DNA of 64,000 nt from Sphaerisporangium fuscum (GTDB taxonomy: Bacteria; Actinomycetota; Actinomycetes; Streptosporangiales; Streptosporangiaceae): positions 124,001 to 188,000 of the forward strand of contig NZ_JAHDTF010000006.1 in the NCBI RefSeq assembly GCF_018531465.1, given 5' to 3'. Below, in pieces: positions 7,831 to 15,512 of this stretch. Made by a program: the position numbers and the translations under genes. The notes beneath the pieces are model-generated. The model was not told the DNA's origin and did not search any database. It was given only the letters and a program-made list of their open reading frames with translations. Each line of letters starts with the position of its first letter. Positions within the stretch are counted from its first letter, which is position 1.

Positions 7831-9060
7831 ATGCTCGTGCCCCTCAGGTCGGCTGCCGCCGACACGTGCGGAGGCAAGGCCGGTGCGCTCGGCGCGCTGC
7901 TCCGCGCGGGACTGCCGGTTCCCGACGGCTTCGTCGTGCCGTTCGCCGCTTACCGCGCCGCCATCCGCGACCTGGACCTCGAGCGGTCCACCGGCGAGCC
8001 GGACCATCTCGACGCCGTGCGGCGGGCGATCGAGGCCCGCCCGGTCCACGCCACCCTGATCGACGCGCTCGGACGCGCGCTCGGCGCGCTCGGCGATCCG
8101 CCCGTCGCGGTGAGGTCGTCGGCCGCGCATGAGGACACCGGCCAGACGTCGGCGGCCGGTCAGCACGACAGCTTCCTCGCCGTGCGCGGAGTGGGGGCGG
8201 TCACCGGCGCCGTACGCGCCTGCTGGGCCTCGCTGTTCACTTCGCGCGCCGTCGACTACCGGGACGCCGCCGGCCGGCCCTTCGACGATCTCGTCATGGC
8301 CGTCCTCGTGCAACGCCATCTGGACGCCGAGGTGTCGGGGGTCATGTTCACCCCCGCGGACCCGGACGACGCGATCCGCATCGAGGCGTCCTGGGGGCTC
8401 GGCCCCAGCATCGTCGGCGGCACGGTCACCCCCGATGCCTACCGCGTCGCCGAGGACGGGTCGGTCACCCGCGCGGTCGCGCACAAACGGACCCGCCTCG
8501 ACCGGCGCGGCGGGCGGCTCGTCATGTCGGACGTGCCCACCCGTGCCCGCGACCGGCCGACGATCGACGACGCGACCGCCGGACTGCTCGCCGAGCTGGG
8601 CAGGGAGATCGCCGCCGTCCAGGGTGGACCGCAGGACGTCGAGTGGGCGATCGCCGACGGGCGTACCTGGATCCTGCAGGCACGGCCGGTCACCGCCGCA
8701 CCCCCGGCGTGGCCCTCGCCCACCGGCCACACCTCGGCCACGCTGACCGGGACACCCGGCAGCCACGGGGTCGTGACCGGCCCCGCCAGGATCGTCCGCG
8801 GTCCCCGCGACTTCACACGCGCGCACCCGGGCGACATCATCGTCTGCCCCTTCACCGACCCCGCCTGGACGCCACTGCTGCGCATCGCGGCCGGCGTCAT
8901 CACCGAAACCGGCGGCGTGCTGTCCCACGCCGCGATCGTCGCTCGCGAGCACGGCATCCCCGCGGTCCTCGGCATCCCGGACGCGACCAGCAAAATCCAC
9001 GACGGCAGCACCATCACCATCGACGGCGGCACCGGCACCGTCACGGCGGCCGATGCGTGA
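7831..9060 (+). CDS. PPDK/rifampin-phosphotransferase-like ATP-grasp protein with phosphohistidine swivel domain
   Basis: 409 residues. Residues about 5-300 form the ATP-grasp (PPDK_N) domain: GGKAGALGALLRAGLPVPDGFVV, then RSSAAHEDTGQTSAAGQHDSF, then DVEWAIADGRTWILQARPV. Residues about 320-408 form the swivelling phosphohistidine (PEP-utilisers mobile) domain with TGGVLSHAAIVAREHGIPAV; the phospho-accepting His is residue 366. PEP synthase, PPDK and rifampin phosphotransferase have a further large substrate-binding domain, in rifampin phosphotransferase between these two. None is present here, so the usual phosphate acceptor site is missing. The stop overlaps the start of a histidine phosphatase (GTGA). 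It should take phosphate from ATP onto His366; the final acceptor is unknown. Confidence 0.85.
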   Translation: MLVPLRSAAADTCGGKAGALGALLRAGLPVPDGFVVPFAAYRAAIRDLDLERSTGEPDHLDAVRRAIEARPVHATLIDALGRALGALGDPPVAVRSSAAHEDTGQTSAAGQHDSFLAVRGVGAVTGAVRACWASLFTSRAVDYRDAAGRPFDDLVMAVLVQRHLDAEVSGVMFTPADPDDAIRIEASWGLGPSIVGGTVTPDAYRVAEDGSVTRAVAHKRTRLDRRGGRLVMSDVPTRARDRPTIDDATAGLLAELGREIAAVQGGPQDVEWAIADGRTWILQARPVTAAPPAWPSPTGHTSATLTGTPGSHGVVTGPARIVRGPRDFTRAHPGDIIVCPFTDPAWTPLLRIAAGVITETGGVLSHAAIVAREHGIPAVLGIPDATSKIHDGSTITIDGGTGTVTAADA

Positions 9061-9680
9061 CCGATACTCCAATGAGCACGCGACACCTCTACCTGGCCCG
9101 CCACGGCGCGGCCGACGCATTCGGGAACCTCACCGACATCGGCCGCCGGCAGATGGGCCTGCTGGGCGAACGGCTCGCCGGCCTACCGGTCGACACCGTG
9201 TGGCACTCTCCGCTACCGCGTGCCGCGGCCAGCGCGCACGAACTCGCCCGGCACCTGCGGAACGCGCCCGTCGCCGAGGCCGCCGAACTCATCGACCATG
9301 TGCCCTACGTTCCTCGACCGGCCGAAACGCCCCCATCCTGGGCCGGCTTCTTCGACGGCTACGACGACGCCGAGGCGGCCTCGGGCCAGGAGCTCGCCGA
9401 CGCCCTGGTCGCCCGGTTCACCAAGTCCCCCGAGATGACAGGGACCCGGCGCGACACCCACGAGGTCCTGGTGACGCACGCCTACCAGATCGCCTGGCTG
9501 GTACGGCACGCCCTGGACGCGCCGCCGTCGCGGTGGCTCGGCCTCAACAGCGCCAACGCCGCACTCACGGTCATCGACCACCGCACCGGCCTGCCGCCGA
9601 CGCTCGTGATGTTCAACGACATGAGCCACCTCCCGGCCGACCTGCGCTGGACCGGGTTCCCCGACGGCATGAGGCCATGA
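9057..9680 (+). CDS. Histidine phosphatase (phosphoglycerate-mutase-like) family protein
   Basis: 207 residues. The catalytic RHG triad motif lies in LYLARHGAAD near the N-terminus, followed by LTDIGRRQMGLLGERL and the arginine of SPLPRAAASA. The second catalytic histidine is in VLVTHAYQIAWLV. Members remove phosphate from sugars, proteins or small molecules through a phosphohistidine intermediate. The GTG at 9057 overlaps the stop of the preceding phosphohistidine enzyme by four bases, indicating translational coupling; an ATG at 9072 is an alternative start. The coupling suggests that the two act on the same phosphorylated compound or protein. Confidence 0.85.
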   Translation: MTDTPMSTRHLYLARHGAADAFGNLTDIGRRQMGLLGERLAGLPVDTVWHSPLPRAAASAHELARHLRNAPVAEAAELIDHVPYVPRPAETPPSWAGFFDGYDDAEAASGQELADALVARFTKSPEMTGTRRDTHEVLVTHAYQIAWLVRHALDAPPSRWLGLNSANAALTVIDHRTGLPPTLVMFNDMSHLPADLRWTGFPDGMRP

Positions 9681-9792
9681 GGCGGCTCCTCGGAGAACGT
9701 CCCGATCCGGGGAGGTCGTGCCGGACGGCCGGCTGGAGGTGGCCTCCGGCAGCACAGCTCGCCGCCGCCGGCCGCCAGGTGGCGGTCGGCGG

Positions 9793-10947
9793 TCAGGATG
9801 GCTGAAGTTCGTCGAAGAGGGCGAGGGCCTCGGCAGGGTCAGGGCTCACGAGGCGCTCCAGACCGGCCGTCGTGATCTTCGCCCACCTGCCGGCCCGTGC
9901 CCACATCTGTTCCTCGAAGGCGCGGACGGCCTCGTCCAGATCGCCGGGGGCGGCGGCGACGGACTCGGCGAGTTCGGCGCCCTCCAGCATCGCGAGGTTC
10001 GCGCCCACCCCCAATGGGGGCATCAGGTGGGCGGCGTCGCCCAGTAGCGTCACCCCGGGGACGTGGGCCCAGATGTGGGACACGGGCAGGACGTAGAGGG
10101 GGCGGTGGGCGAAAGCGGTGCCGTGGCGGAGGAGGTCGAGGACGGGGGCGGCCCAGCCGTCGAACAGGGCCAGCAGGCTTGATCGCACGGCCTCGGCGTC
10201 GGCCAGGTCCAGGCCCGTGCGTCCGTTCAGGCCCATGTACCGGCCCAGGTCCGTGTGCCAGTCCAGCGGCGCGCGGAACTGGGCGTACACCTTGACGTGG
10301 CCGCCGCTGTTGCGCTGGGCGACGAGGGCGCGGTTCACGCCGTACACGGCCATGGAACCGTCGCCGATCAGCCGGGCGAGGCCGGGGTGGCGGGTGTCGA
10401 CGTCGTCCAGGGACGTCTCGACCACGGTGACGCCGGTGTAGTGCGGCGTCGCGGGCGAGACCGCCGGGCGGACCCGGGACCAGGCGCCGTCCGCGCCGAC
10501 CACGAGGTCGAACGTCTCCTCTCGCCCGTCGGCGGAACGGACCAGCACGCCATCGCGGGTCCCCGGCACCACCTCCGTCACGCCCCGCCCCCACTGAACG
10601 TCCAAGGGGCCGAGCAGCAGGTCACGGAGCTGCCCGCGGTCGATCTCCGGATTGGCACGTTCGTCGGGACGGGGTCGCCAGTCGCGCAGGACGGTCCCGT
10701 CCACGTCCAGGATGCGCATGGCCTGCCCTTCGGGACGGGACAGCGCCTGGAACTCCGCCAGGAGCCCCGCCTTGCTCAGCGCGAGCTGGCCCAGCTCTTC
10801 GCGCAGGTCCAGCGTGCCGCCCGGGGGACGGGCGTCGGGGGCGGGATCGCGTTCGATTACGGTGACGGGTTGGTCGTGGCGGTGCAGGACGCGGGCGAAG
10901 GTAAGGCCGGCGGGGCCGCCCCCGATCACGGCGATACGATGTCTCAT
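9793..10947 (-). CDS. FAD-dependent monooxygenase (TetX/PHBH-like)
   Basis: 384-residue group A flavoprotein monooxygenase. The FAD dinucleotide motif RIAVIGGGPAGLTFARVL starts at residue 4, the DG motif is VGADGAWSRVRP, and the second FAD motif is LLGDAAHLMPPLGVGANLAMLEGAEL. This pattern is shared by TetX-like and other small-molecule hydroxylases that use NAD(P)H and O2. The ATG at 10947 lies directly before the first beta strand. It diverges from a TetR regulator, and its start codon sits inside an array of four operator-like repeats. Such pairs often inactivate an aromatic antibiotic or xenobiotic sensed by the TetR protein; the substrate here is unknown. Confidence 0.9.
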   Translation of the reverse strand: MRHRIAVIGGGPAGLTFARVLHRHDQPVTVIERDPAPDARPPGGTLDLREELGQLALSKAGLLAEFQALSRPEGQAMRILDVDGTVLRDWRPRPDERANPEIDRGQLRDLLLGPLDVQWGRGVTEVVPGTRDGVLVRSADGREETFDLVVGADGAWSRVRPAVSPATPHYTGVTVVETSLDDVDTRHPGLARLIGDGSMAVYGVNRALVAQRNSGGHVKVYAQFRAPLDWHTDLGRYMGLNGRTGLDLADAEAVRSSLLALFDGWAAPVLDLLRHGTAFAHRPLYVLPVSHIWAHVPGVTLLGDAAHLMPPLGVGANLAMLEGAELAESVAAAPGDLDEAVRAFEEQMWARAGRWAKITTAGLERLVSPDPAEALALFDELQPS

Positions 10948-10998
10948 GTCGATACACTGTATTTCTTCGATACGCTGTATCGCAACAGTACGATGTAC
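10933..10998. repeat. Four operator-like repeats with exact 18-base period
   Basis: Four 12-base units begin at 10933, 10951, 10969 and 10987: GATACGATGTCT, GATACACTGTAT, GATACGCTGTAT and AGTACGATGTAC. Each is a near-palindrome of the form GATAC-N3-GTAT(C), separated by 6 bases, giving a strict 18-base repeat. The array fills the 53-base gap between the monooxygenase and TetR starts and runs into the monooxygenase coding start. It is the expected operator of the TetR protein. Confidence 0.75.
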
Positions 10999-11000
10999 CC

Positions 11001-11693
11001 ATGACTGTGTGGGACCGGCCGGAGCCGCCGACTCGCCCCGTCCCGCTCGACCGCGAGCGAATCGTCGCCGCCGCCATCGCCCTGGCCGACGAGGGCGGGC
11101 TGGAGGCGGTGTCGTTGCGCAAGGTCGCCGCCCGGCTCGACGCCGGGCCCATGCGGCTGTACGGGTTCATCTCCAGCAAGGAAGAGCTGTTCGACCTCAT
11201 GGTGGACGAGGTCCACGCCGAGATCCTCCCGGAGGAGCAGCCCGGCGACTGGCGGGAGGTCCTGCGCGTGCGCGCCCACCGCACCAGGCAGGCCGCCCTC
11301 CGTCACGAATGGCTGGCCGACCTGCTCGGCGGCCGTCCCACCCTGGGTCCGAACGCCCTCGCCGTGACCGAGGCCACGCTGGCCGCTCTCGACGGGCTCG
11401 CCGACCTGGAGACCGTCATGCGCGCCGTGGAGACCGTCGGCGCCTACTTCACCGGCGCGATCAGGCGCGAGATCGCGGACCTGCGGGCCGAGCGCGCCAC
11501 GGGCCTGTCCAAGCGCGACTGGCAGCGCGCCTCCGGCCCGCACCTGATGAGGATGCTGGCCACGGGCCGCTTCCCCGCGCTGGCCAAGGCCGTGCACGAC
11601 GGCCCGGAGATGGATCCCGAGACGTCCTTCGCGGCCGGCCTGGACTGGGTCCTCGACGCCGTGGCCGCCAAACTCGCCCGGCCACCGGCGTGA
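11001..11693 (+). CDS. TetR-family regulator
   Basis: 230 residues. The N-terminal TetR DNA-binding domain is clear: LDRERIVAAAIALADEGGLEAVSLRKVAARLDAGPMRLYGFISSKEELFDLMVDEV. Residues about 95-225 form the helical effector-binding domain of the tetracycline-repressor C-terminal type. The ATG at 11001 follows directly on the last of four operator-like repeats, leaving almost no leader, so bound repressor would also cover its own promoter. It presumably represses itself and the divergent flavin monooxygenase until the monooxygenase substrate binds. Confidence 0.9.
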   Translation: MTVWDRPEPPTRPVPLDRERIVAAAIALADEGGLEAVSLRKVAARLDAGPMRLYGFISSKEELFDLMVDEVHAEILPEEQPGDWREVLRVRAHRTRQAALRHEWLADLLGGRPTLGPNALAVTEATLAALDGLADLETVMRAVETVGAYFTGAIRREIADLRAERATGLSKRDWQRASGPHLMRMLATGRFPALAKAVHDGPEMDPETSFAAGLDWVLDAVAAKLARPPA

Positions 11694-11761
11694 CCCTCAG
11701 TTGGAGCCGGCGTTGCCCGCCACAGCACGAGGGCCGGCGGTTCAAGCCGCCCGGGAGACCG

Positions 11762-12652
11762 TCATCGGGTGGAAGCCGAAGGTAGCTTCTGTACCCGTCC
11801 CGAGATCGTCCGGTGCGACCGGGCATCCAGCGCGGCGGCCACGAACGACGCGACCAGCGGCCTGCGCTCGTGCTCGTTCCAGGCGAGCACGAGACTGCTG
11901 GGCGGCGCGTCGGCCACCGGGACGCAGACCAGGCCGGCCGGGGCCGGTTCGACCAGTGAGCGGGGCAGTACCCCGATCATCCGGCCCAACGCGATCATGT
12001 GAAGCAGTTGGACCACGTCGGCGACCTCGGGACCGGCGCCGTTCCCTCCGGGGACCCCTTTCCAGCGCGGCAGCGTCTCGCCCTCCAGATCGGACATGAG
12101 CACCGAAGCCTGTGCGGCCAGCCGGTGCCCGGACGGGACGATGGCCACGCGGTCCTCGGCGTGCAGCGTCTCGTGGGCCAGGCCGTCGAGATCGTCGAAC
12201 GGCGCGTAGAGCAGGCCGACGTCGGCCCGGCCGTCGCGCAGGAAGTCGGAGCGGTCGGCGGGGCCGCTGAACAGGATGTCCACCCGGCGGGCGTCGGGCT
12301 GGTGGGCGTATTGAGCCAGGATCCCGGACAGCAGGCCGGCGTCCCCGCCCGGTTTGAGTACCAGCCGCAGGTGAGCCTGGGTGTCGCCCGCGCGCCGGGC
12401 GCTCTGGACCGCGGCGCTGACCGCGTTGAGCGCATGCCGCCCGTGTTCCCGTAGCGCCTCCCCGGCCGGGGTGAGCTCGACGTGCCGGCTGGAGCGGACG
12501 AACAGCGGGACGCCGAGCCGGGTCTCGATCCGCCGGATCGCCTTCGACAGCGCCGGCTGGGCGATCGAGAGCCGGACGGCGGCCCGGCCGAAATGCAGCT
12601 CATCGGCGACCGCCATGAAGTACTCGAGCTCGCGGGTTTCCAGTTCGACCAT
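11762..12652 (-). CDS. LysR-family transcriptional regulator
   Basis: 296 residues. The N-terminal winged HTH is textbook (LEYFMAVADELHFGRAAVRLSIAQPALSKAIRRIETRLGVPLFVRSSRHVELTPAG, read in segments), followed by the two-lobed inducer-binding domain to the end. It diverges by 70 bases from a small protein gene coupled to an SDR, the typical layout for a LysR protein activating its neighbour. The first 60 bases of this gene, the intergenic region and the start of the divergent gene occur again in decayed form at 48.8-49.2 kb. The inducer is unknown. Confidence 0.92.
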   Translation of the reverse strand: MVELETRELEYFMAVADELHFGRAAVRLSIAQPALSKAIRRIETRLGVPLFVRSSRHVELTPAGEALREHGRHALNAVSAAVQSARRAGDTQAHLRLVLKPGGDAGLLSGILAQYAHQPDARRVDILFSGPADRSDFLRDGRADVGLLYAPFDDLDGLAHETLHAEDRVAIVPSGHRLAAQASVLMSDLEGETLPRWKGVPGGNGAGPEVADVVQLLHMIALGRMIGVLPRSLVEPAPAGLVCVPVADAPPSSLVLAWNEHERRPLVASFVAAALDARSHRTISGRVQKLPSASTR

Positions 12653-12722
12653 GCCTGTAGGTTATCGGTGATTGTCGGATCGGTCTTGGACGTCGATGGC
12701 ATGCGCCCGCGAGAATCGATGC
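12653..12722. promoter_or_regulatory. LysR divergent promoter region, conserved in a second copy
   Basis: The 70-base gap holds the likely LysR binding site. Bases 12669-12691 (minus strand) are identical over 23 positions to 48969-48991 of the decayed copy, and the block extends through GATAACC to the LysR start with few changes. Its conservation in a copy whose genes have decayed suggests either recent decay or retained binding. I could not assign a single T-N11-A box with confidence. Confidence 0.55.
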
Positions 12723-13040
12723 GTGATCAACCATACGATGATCGTTTCCTTCGATCGGCCGCTGCCTGACACCGAGCTCGACCAATACCTCGCAGATATC
12801 GAACGAACCATGCTCGACACCGGTCTGGCACAGTCGGTCGTGGCCCGGCGGCACATCCCCATCCCCGGCGAGGAGGCCATCCCAGCGCTGATCGCGACCG
12901 CGATCGTGCAGGTTTCCCTGACCGACATCGACACACTGGCCAAGGCGTTCACCGCGCCTGCCCTGCACGAGGTCATCGACCGCTGGCAGTCGCGGCACCC
13001 GTACAAGGTCGCCTGGGCGAACCACGAGCCGCTGGCATGA
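12723..13040 (+). CDS. Small protein of unknown function coupled to SDR
   Basis: 105 residues from a GTG start; an ATG at 12738 is the alternative and begins directly at the first strand, MIVSFDRPLP. The sequence has an alternating strand/helix pattern (helix LDQYLADIERTMLDTG, strand ATAIVQVSL, helix DIDTLAKAFTAPALHEVIDRW), compatible with a small ferredoxin-like alpha/beta fold, but I recognise no family or catalytic motif. Its stop overlaps the SDR start (ATGA), so the two proteins are made together and may act on the same substrate. A frameshifted remnant of this gene lies at 48.80-48.94 kb. Confidence 0.72.
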   Translation: MINHTMIVSFDRPLPDTELDQYLADIERTMLDTGLAQSVVARRHIPIPGEEAIPALIATAIVQVSLTDIDTLAKAFTAPALHEVIDRWQSRHPYKVAWANHEPLA

Positions 13041-13783
13041 GCGACATGTCTGGAAAGGTGGGGCTGGTCACCGGCGCCGGCAGCGGGATCGGCCGCGCGA
13101 CGGCACTGGAGTTCGCCCAGAGGGGCGCCTCGGTCGCCGTCCTGGACATCGACGAGGGCACGGCGGCCGAGACCACCGAGATGATCAGGAAAGACGGCGG
13201 GGAAGCACTGGCCGTCACCGTCGACATCGCCGACGAACGCTCCGTGCGGGCGGCCGTCGAGCGCACGGTCACGGCGTACGGTCGCCTGGACTTCGCCGTC
13301 AACAACGCCGGCATGGCCTCCCACCACCGCCGGCTCGACGAGATGACCCTGAGCGAGTTCGAGCGCGTGGTCCACGTCAACCTGGCCGGGACCTTCCTGT
13401 GCATGAAGTACGAGCTGCCCTTGCTCAAAGGCGGCGGCGCGATCGTCAACATCGCCTCCAACGGCGGCCTGTACGCGATCCCGACCGCCCCCGCCTACGT
13501 GGCCGCCAAGCACGGCATCATCGGGCTCACCAAGGTCGCCGCCGTCGACTACGCGCCGGGCGACATCCGGGTCAACGCCGTCTGCCCCGGCCCGACCCGC
13601 ACCGCCGGGTTCGAGAAGGTGGCGGCCGGCCCCGACATGATCACGCGGCAGGAGGCGATCACCCCGCTCGGCCGGCTGGCCACGCCGGAGGAGGTCGCGG
13701 CGGCGGCGGTCTGGCTCTGCTCGGACGCCGCCTCCTATGTCACCGGGATCGCGCTGTCGGTCGACGGCGGACGACGGGCCTGA
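13037..13783 (+). CDS. Short-chain dehydrogenase/reductase
   Basis: 248-residue classical SDR. TGAGSGIG is at residues 12-19, Asp37 after the second strand suggests NAD(H) preference, NNAG is at 89-92, catalytic Ser141, Tyr154 and Lys158 are in place, and the C-terminal VTGIALSVDGG is normal. It overlaps the small upstream gene by four bases and is probably activated by the divergent LysR protein. The closest functional label from motif style is a 3-oxoacyl-ACP reductase/glucose-1-dehydrogenase-like SDR; the substrate is not inferable. It converges on the GntR gene, with no obvious terminator in the 71-base gap. Confidence 0.9.
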   Translation: MSDMSGKVGLVTGAGSGIGRATALEFAQRGASVAVLDIDEGTAAETTEMIRKDGGEALAVTVDIADERSVRAAVERTVTAYGRLDFAVNNAGMASHHRRLDEMTLSEFERVVHVNLAGTFLCMKYELPLLKGGGAIVNIASNGGLYAIPTAPAYVAAKHGIIGLTKVAAVDYAPGDIRVNAVCPGPTRTAGFEKVAAGPDMITRQEAITPLGRLATPEEVAAAAVWLCSDAASYVTGIALSVDGGRRA

Positions 13784-13854
13784 GGGCGTCGTGCTCGGCT
13801 CGACGGCATCGCGGGGATCGGCCGCCGCACGAGCGAGCGCGCGTCCGGTGTCGC

Positions 13855-14550
13855 TCAGGCCCGGTCCGCGTCGAGGTCGCCGCGCCGGCGTCCGTACTCG
13901 TCCAGCAGTATCGTCGTGGTGCGCTCGATGTGGTCGCGAAGTGCTTCGACGGTGCCCGGGACGTCTCGCTCGATGGCCCGTTCGCAGAGGAGTCTGTGCT
14001 CCGCGGCGATGTCCCGGCCGCTGTGTTCGGTCGGTTCGCGGGCCCAGCACCGGTAGACCTCCGAAGATTCCCGCAACTGGGTCGCCATCTCCCGCAGCCG
14101 CTGGTTACGGCACCCCTCCAGGAGGACCTGGTGGAAGCGGGCGTGGGCGCTGAGCCATCGTTCGTTGATGGCTCCGTCCGCGCCGGCGAACGGCGCGCGC
14201 GCCAGATTGTGGTGGGCCGCGAGCAGGTCGGACTCCCACTCGATGGACCCGTCCCTGAGGGATTCGGCCACCACATGCGTTTCGATGACCACTCGCGCCT
14301 GGGTCAGGTCCCGCAACGCGGCGGGGGAGACCTCGATGACCCGGAACCCCTGCTGCGGCGCGAAGGTGGCGAGCCCCTGCCCCACCAGCCGGGGAAGCGC
14401 TTCGCGCAGCACGCCGCTGCTCGCGCCGTAGTCGTCCTTGAGCGCTTCGACGCGTAGCCGGGATCCGGGTCGGTGACGACCGTTGAGGATGTCCGCGCGG
14501 AGACGCTGGTAGACGTCCTCGACGCGGGTCGTGCTGCGGGCGGCGGTCAT
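13855..14550 (-). CDS. GntR-family (FadR/FCD) regulator of the aromatic operon
   Basis: 231 residues. The N-terminal winged helix VEDVYQRLRADILNGRHRPGSRLRVEALKDDYGASSGVLREALPRLVGQGL is the GntR signature, and residues about 85-220 form the all-helical FCD effector domain, including the metal-binding style HARFHQVLLEGCRN and DHIERT. The ATG at 14550 is chosen because the HTH begins ten residues later. It diverges from the eight-gene catabolic operon, and the 115-base gap carries a strong inverted repeat. FCD regulators usually bind carboxylic acids, so an aromatic acid or ring-cleavage acid is the likely inducer. Confidence 0.9.
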   Translation of the reverse strand: MTAARSTTRVEDVYQRLRADILNGRHRPGSRLRVEALKDDYGASSGVLREALPRLVGQGLATFAPQQGFRVIEVSPAALRDLTQARVVIETHVVAESLRDGSIEWESDLLAAHHNLARAPFAGADGAINERWLSAHARFHQVLLEGCRNQRLREMATQLRESSEVYRCWAREPTEHSGRDIAAEHRLLCERAIERDVPGTVEALRDHIERTTTILLDEYGRRRGDLDADRA

Positions 14551-14575
14551 GTCGCAGATCCTACCTGATCTCGCA

Positions 14576-14617
14576 TTGACCGATGAATCTCGAGATTTTA
14601 TTGACTTGTCGAGATTC
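14576..14617 (+). promoter_or_regulatory. Promoter with embedded palindromic GntR operator
   Basis: TTGACC (14576-14581), a 17-base spacer and TATTGA (14599-14604) form a plausible plus-strand promoter about 60 bases before the hydrolase gene. GAATCTCGA (14585-14593) is repeated inverted as TCGAGATTC (14609-14617), and the first arm also belongs to the perfect 12-base palindrome AATCTCGAGATT (14586-14597) inside the spacer. Binding here would block the operon promoter. Confidence 0.65.
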
Positions 14618-14665
14618 CTGGTATTCACTGCTCAAACACATCGGAAGTGAGGACGGACGCCGACA

Positions 14666-15499
14666 ATGAGAACGACGACGCGGTCAGGCCGAATGTGCCT
14701 GGTGTCGGGCGACAGCGTGATCGACGTTGCGCGAGCGAGCGCCGGCAGGTTCCCGGCCGATCCGCTCGCGGTCTTCGAGCGCTGGCCCGAGTTCGTGGAG
14801 TGGGCAAGGGGGGCGCCCGACGGACCGGCCGCGCCCGCGGGGCCGACCGGGAGCCCCGCGCCCACGCCGCGACAGGTGTTCGCCATCGGGTTGAACTACC
14901 GCGACCACGCGGAAGAAGCCGGGCTCGCGCTTCCGGAGTCGCCGGCCACCTTCACCAAGTTCGTCACCTCGATCACGGGCCCGGACACTCAGCTGAGGCT
15001 GCCCAGCGCGTTCGTCGACTGGGAAGCGGAGCTCGTGGCCGTGATCGGCAGGCGGGCGGACAAGATCGCAGCCGAGGACGCCTGGCGCCATGTGGCGGGA
15101 TTGACCGTGGGACAGGACTACTCCGAGCGAGTCGTGCAGTCCGTTGGACCGGTCCCTCAGTTCTCGCTGGGCAAGTCGTTTCCGGGTTTCGCGCCGACCG
15201 GGCCGGTCCTGGTGACCGTGGACGAGTTCGCCGACCCTGACGATCTCGCCATCGAATGCCTGGTCAACGGCGAAAGCGTGCAGAAATCACGTACGTCGTC
15301 CATGGTCTTCCCGGTCGCCGAGCTGATCGCCCGGCTTTCGGCGGTGTGCCCGCTGCTCCCCGGCGACCTGATCTTCACCGGTACGCCCGCGGGCGTCGGG
15401 CACGCCCGTACCCCGCGGCGTTACCTGCGCCCTGGCGATCAGGTGGTCACCCGGATCGAGGGCATCGGGCAACTCCGGCAGACATGCGTCGCGGCATGA
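14666..15499 (+). CDS. Fumarylacetoacetate hydrolase family protein
   Basis: 277 residues with the FAH fold over about residues 68-275. VFAIGLNYRDHAEEAG starts the domain, the metal-binding acidic residues lie in FVDWEAELVAVIGRRA, and GQDYSER, GKSFPGFAPTGP and FTGTPAGVGHARTP are the usual conserved blocks. Family members hydrolyse or decarboxylate beta-diketo acids: acylpyruvases, 2-hydroxyhepta-2,4-diene-1,7-dioate isomerase/decarboxylases, or FAH itself. It is the first gene of the aromatic operon, 13 bases before the extradiol dioxygenase, so it probably acts on the ring-cleavage product or a downstream acylpyruvate. The exact reaction cannot be fixed from sequence. Confidence 0.88.
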   Translation: MRTTTRSGRMCLVSGDSVIDVARASAGRFPADPLAVFERWPEFVEWARGAPDGPAAPAGPTGSPAPTPRQVFAIGLNYRDHAEEAGLALPESPATFTKFVTSITGPDTQLRLPSAFVDWEAELVAVIGRRADKIAAEDAWRHVAGLTVGQDYSERVVQSVGPVPQFSLGKSFPGFAPTGPVLVTVDEFADPDDLAIECLVNGESVQKSRTSSMVFPVAELIARLSAVCPLLPGDLIFTGTPAGVGHARTPRRYLRPGDQVVTRIEGIGQLRQTCVAA

Positions 15500-15512
15500 G
15501 AGGAGCGGTTCC

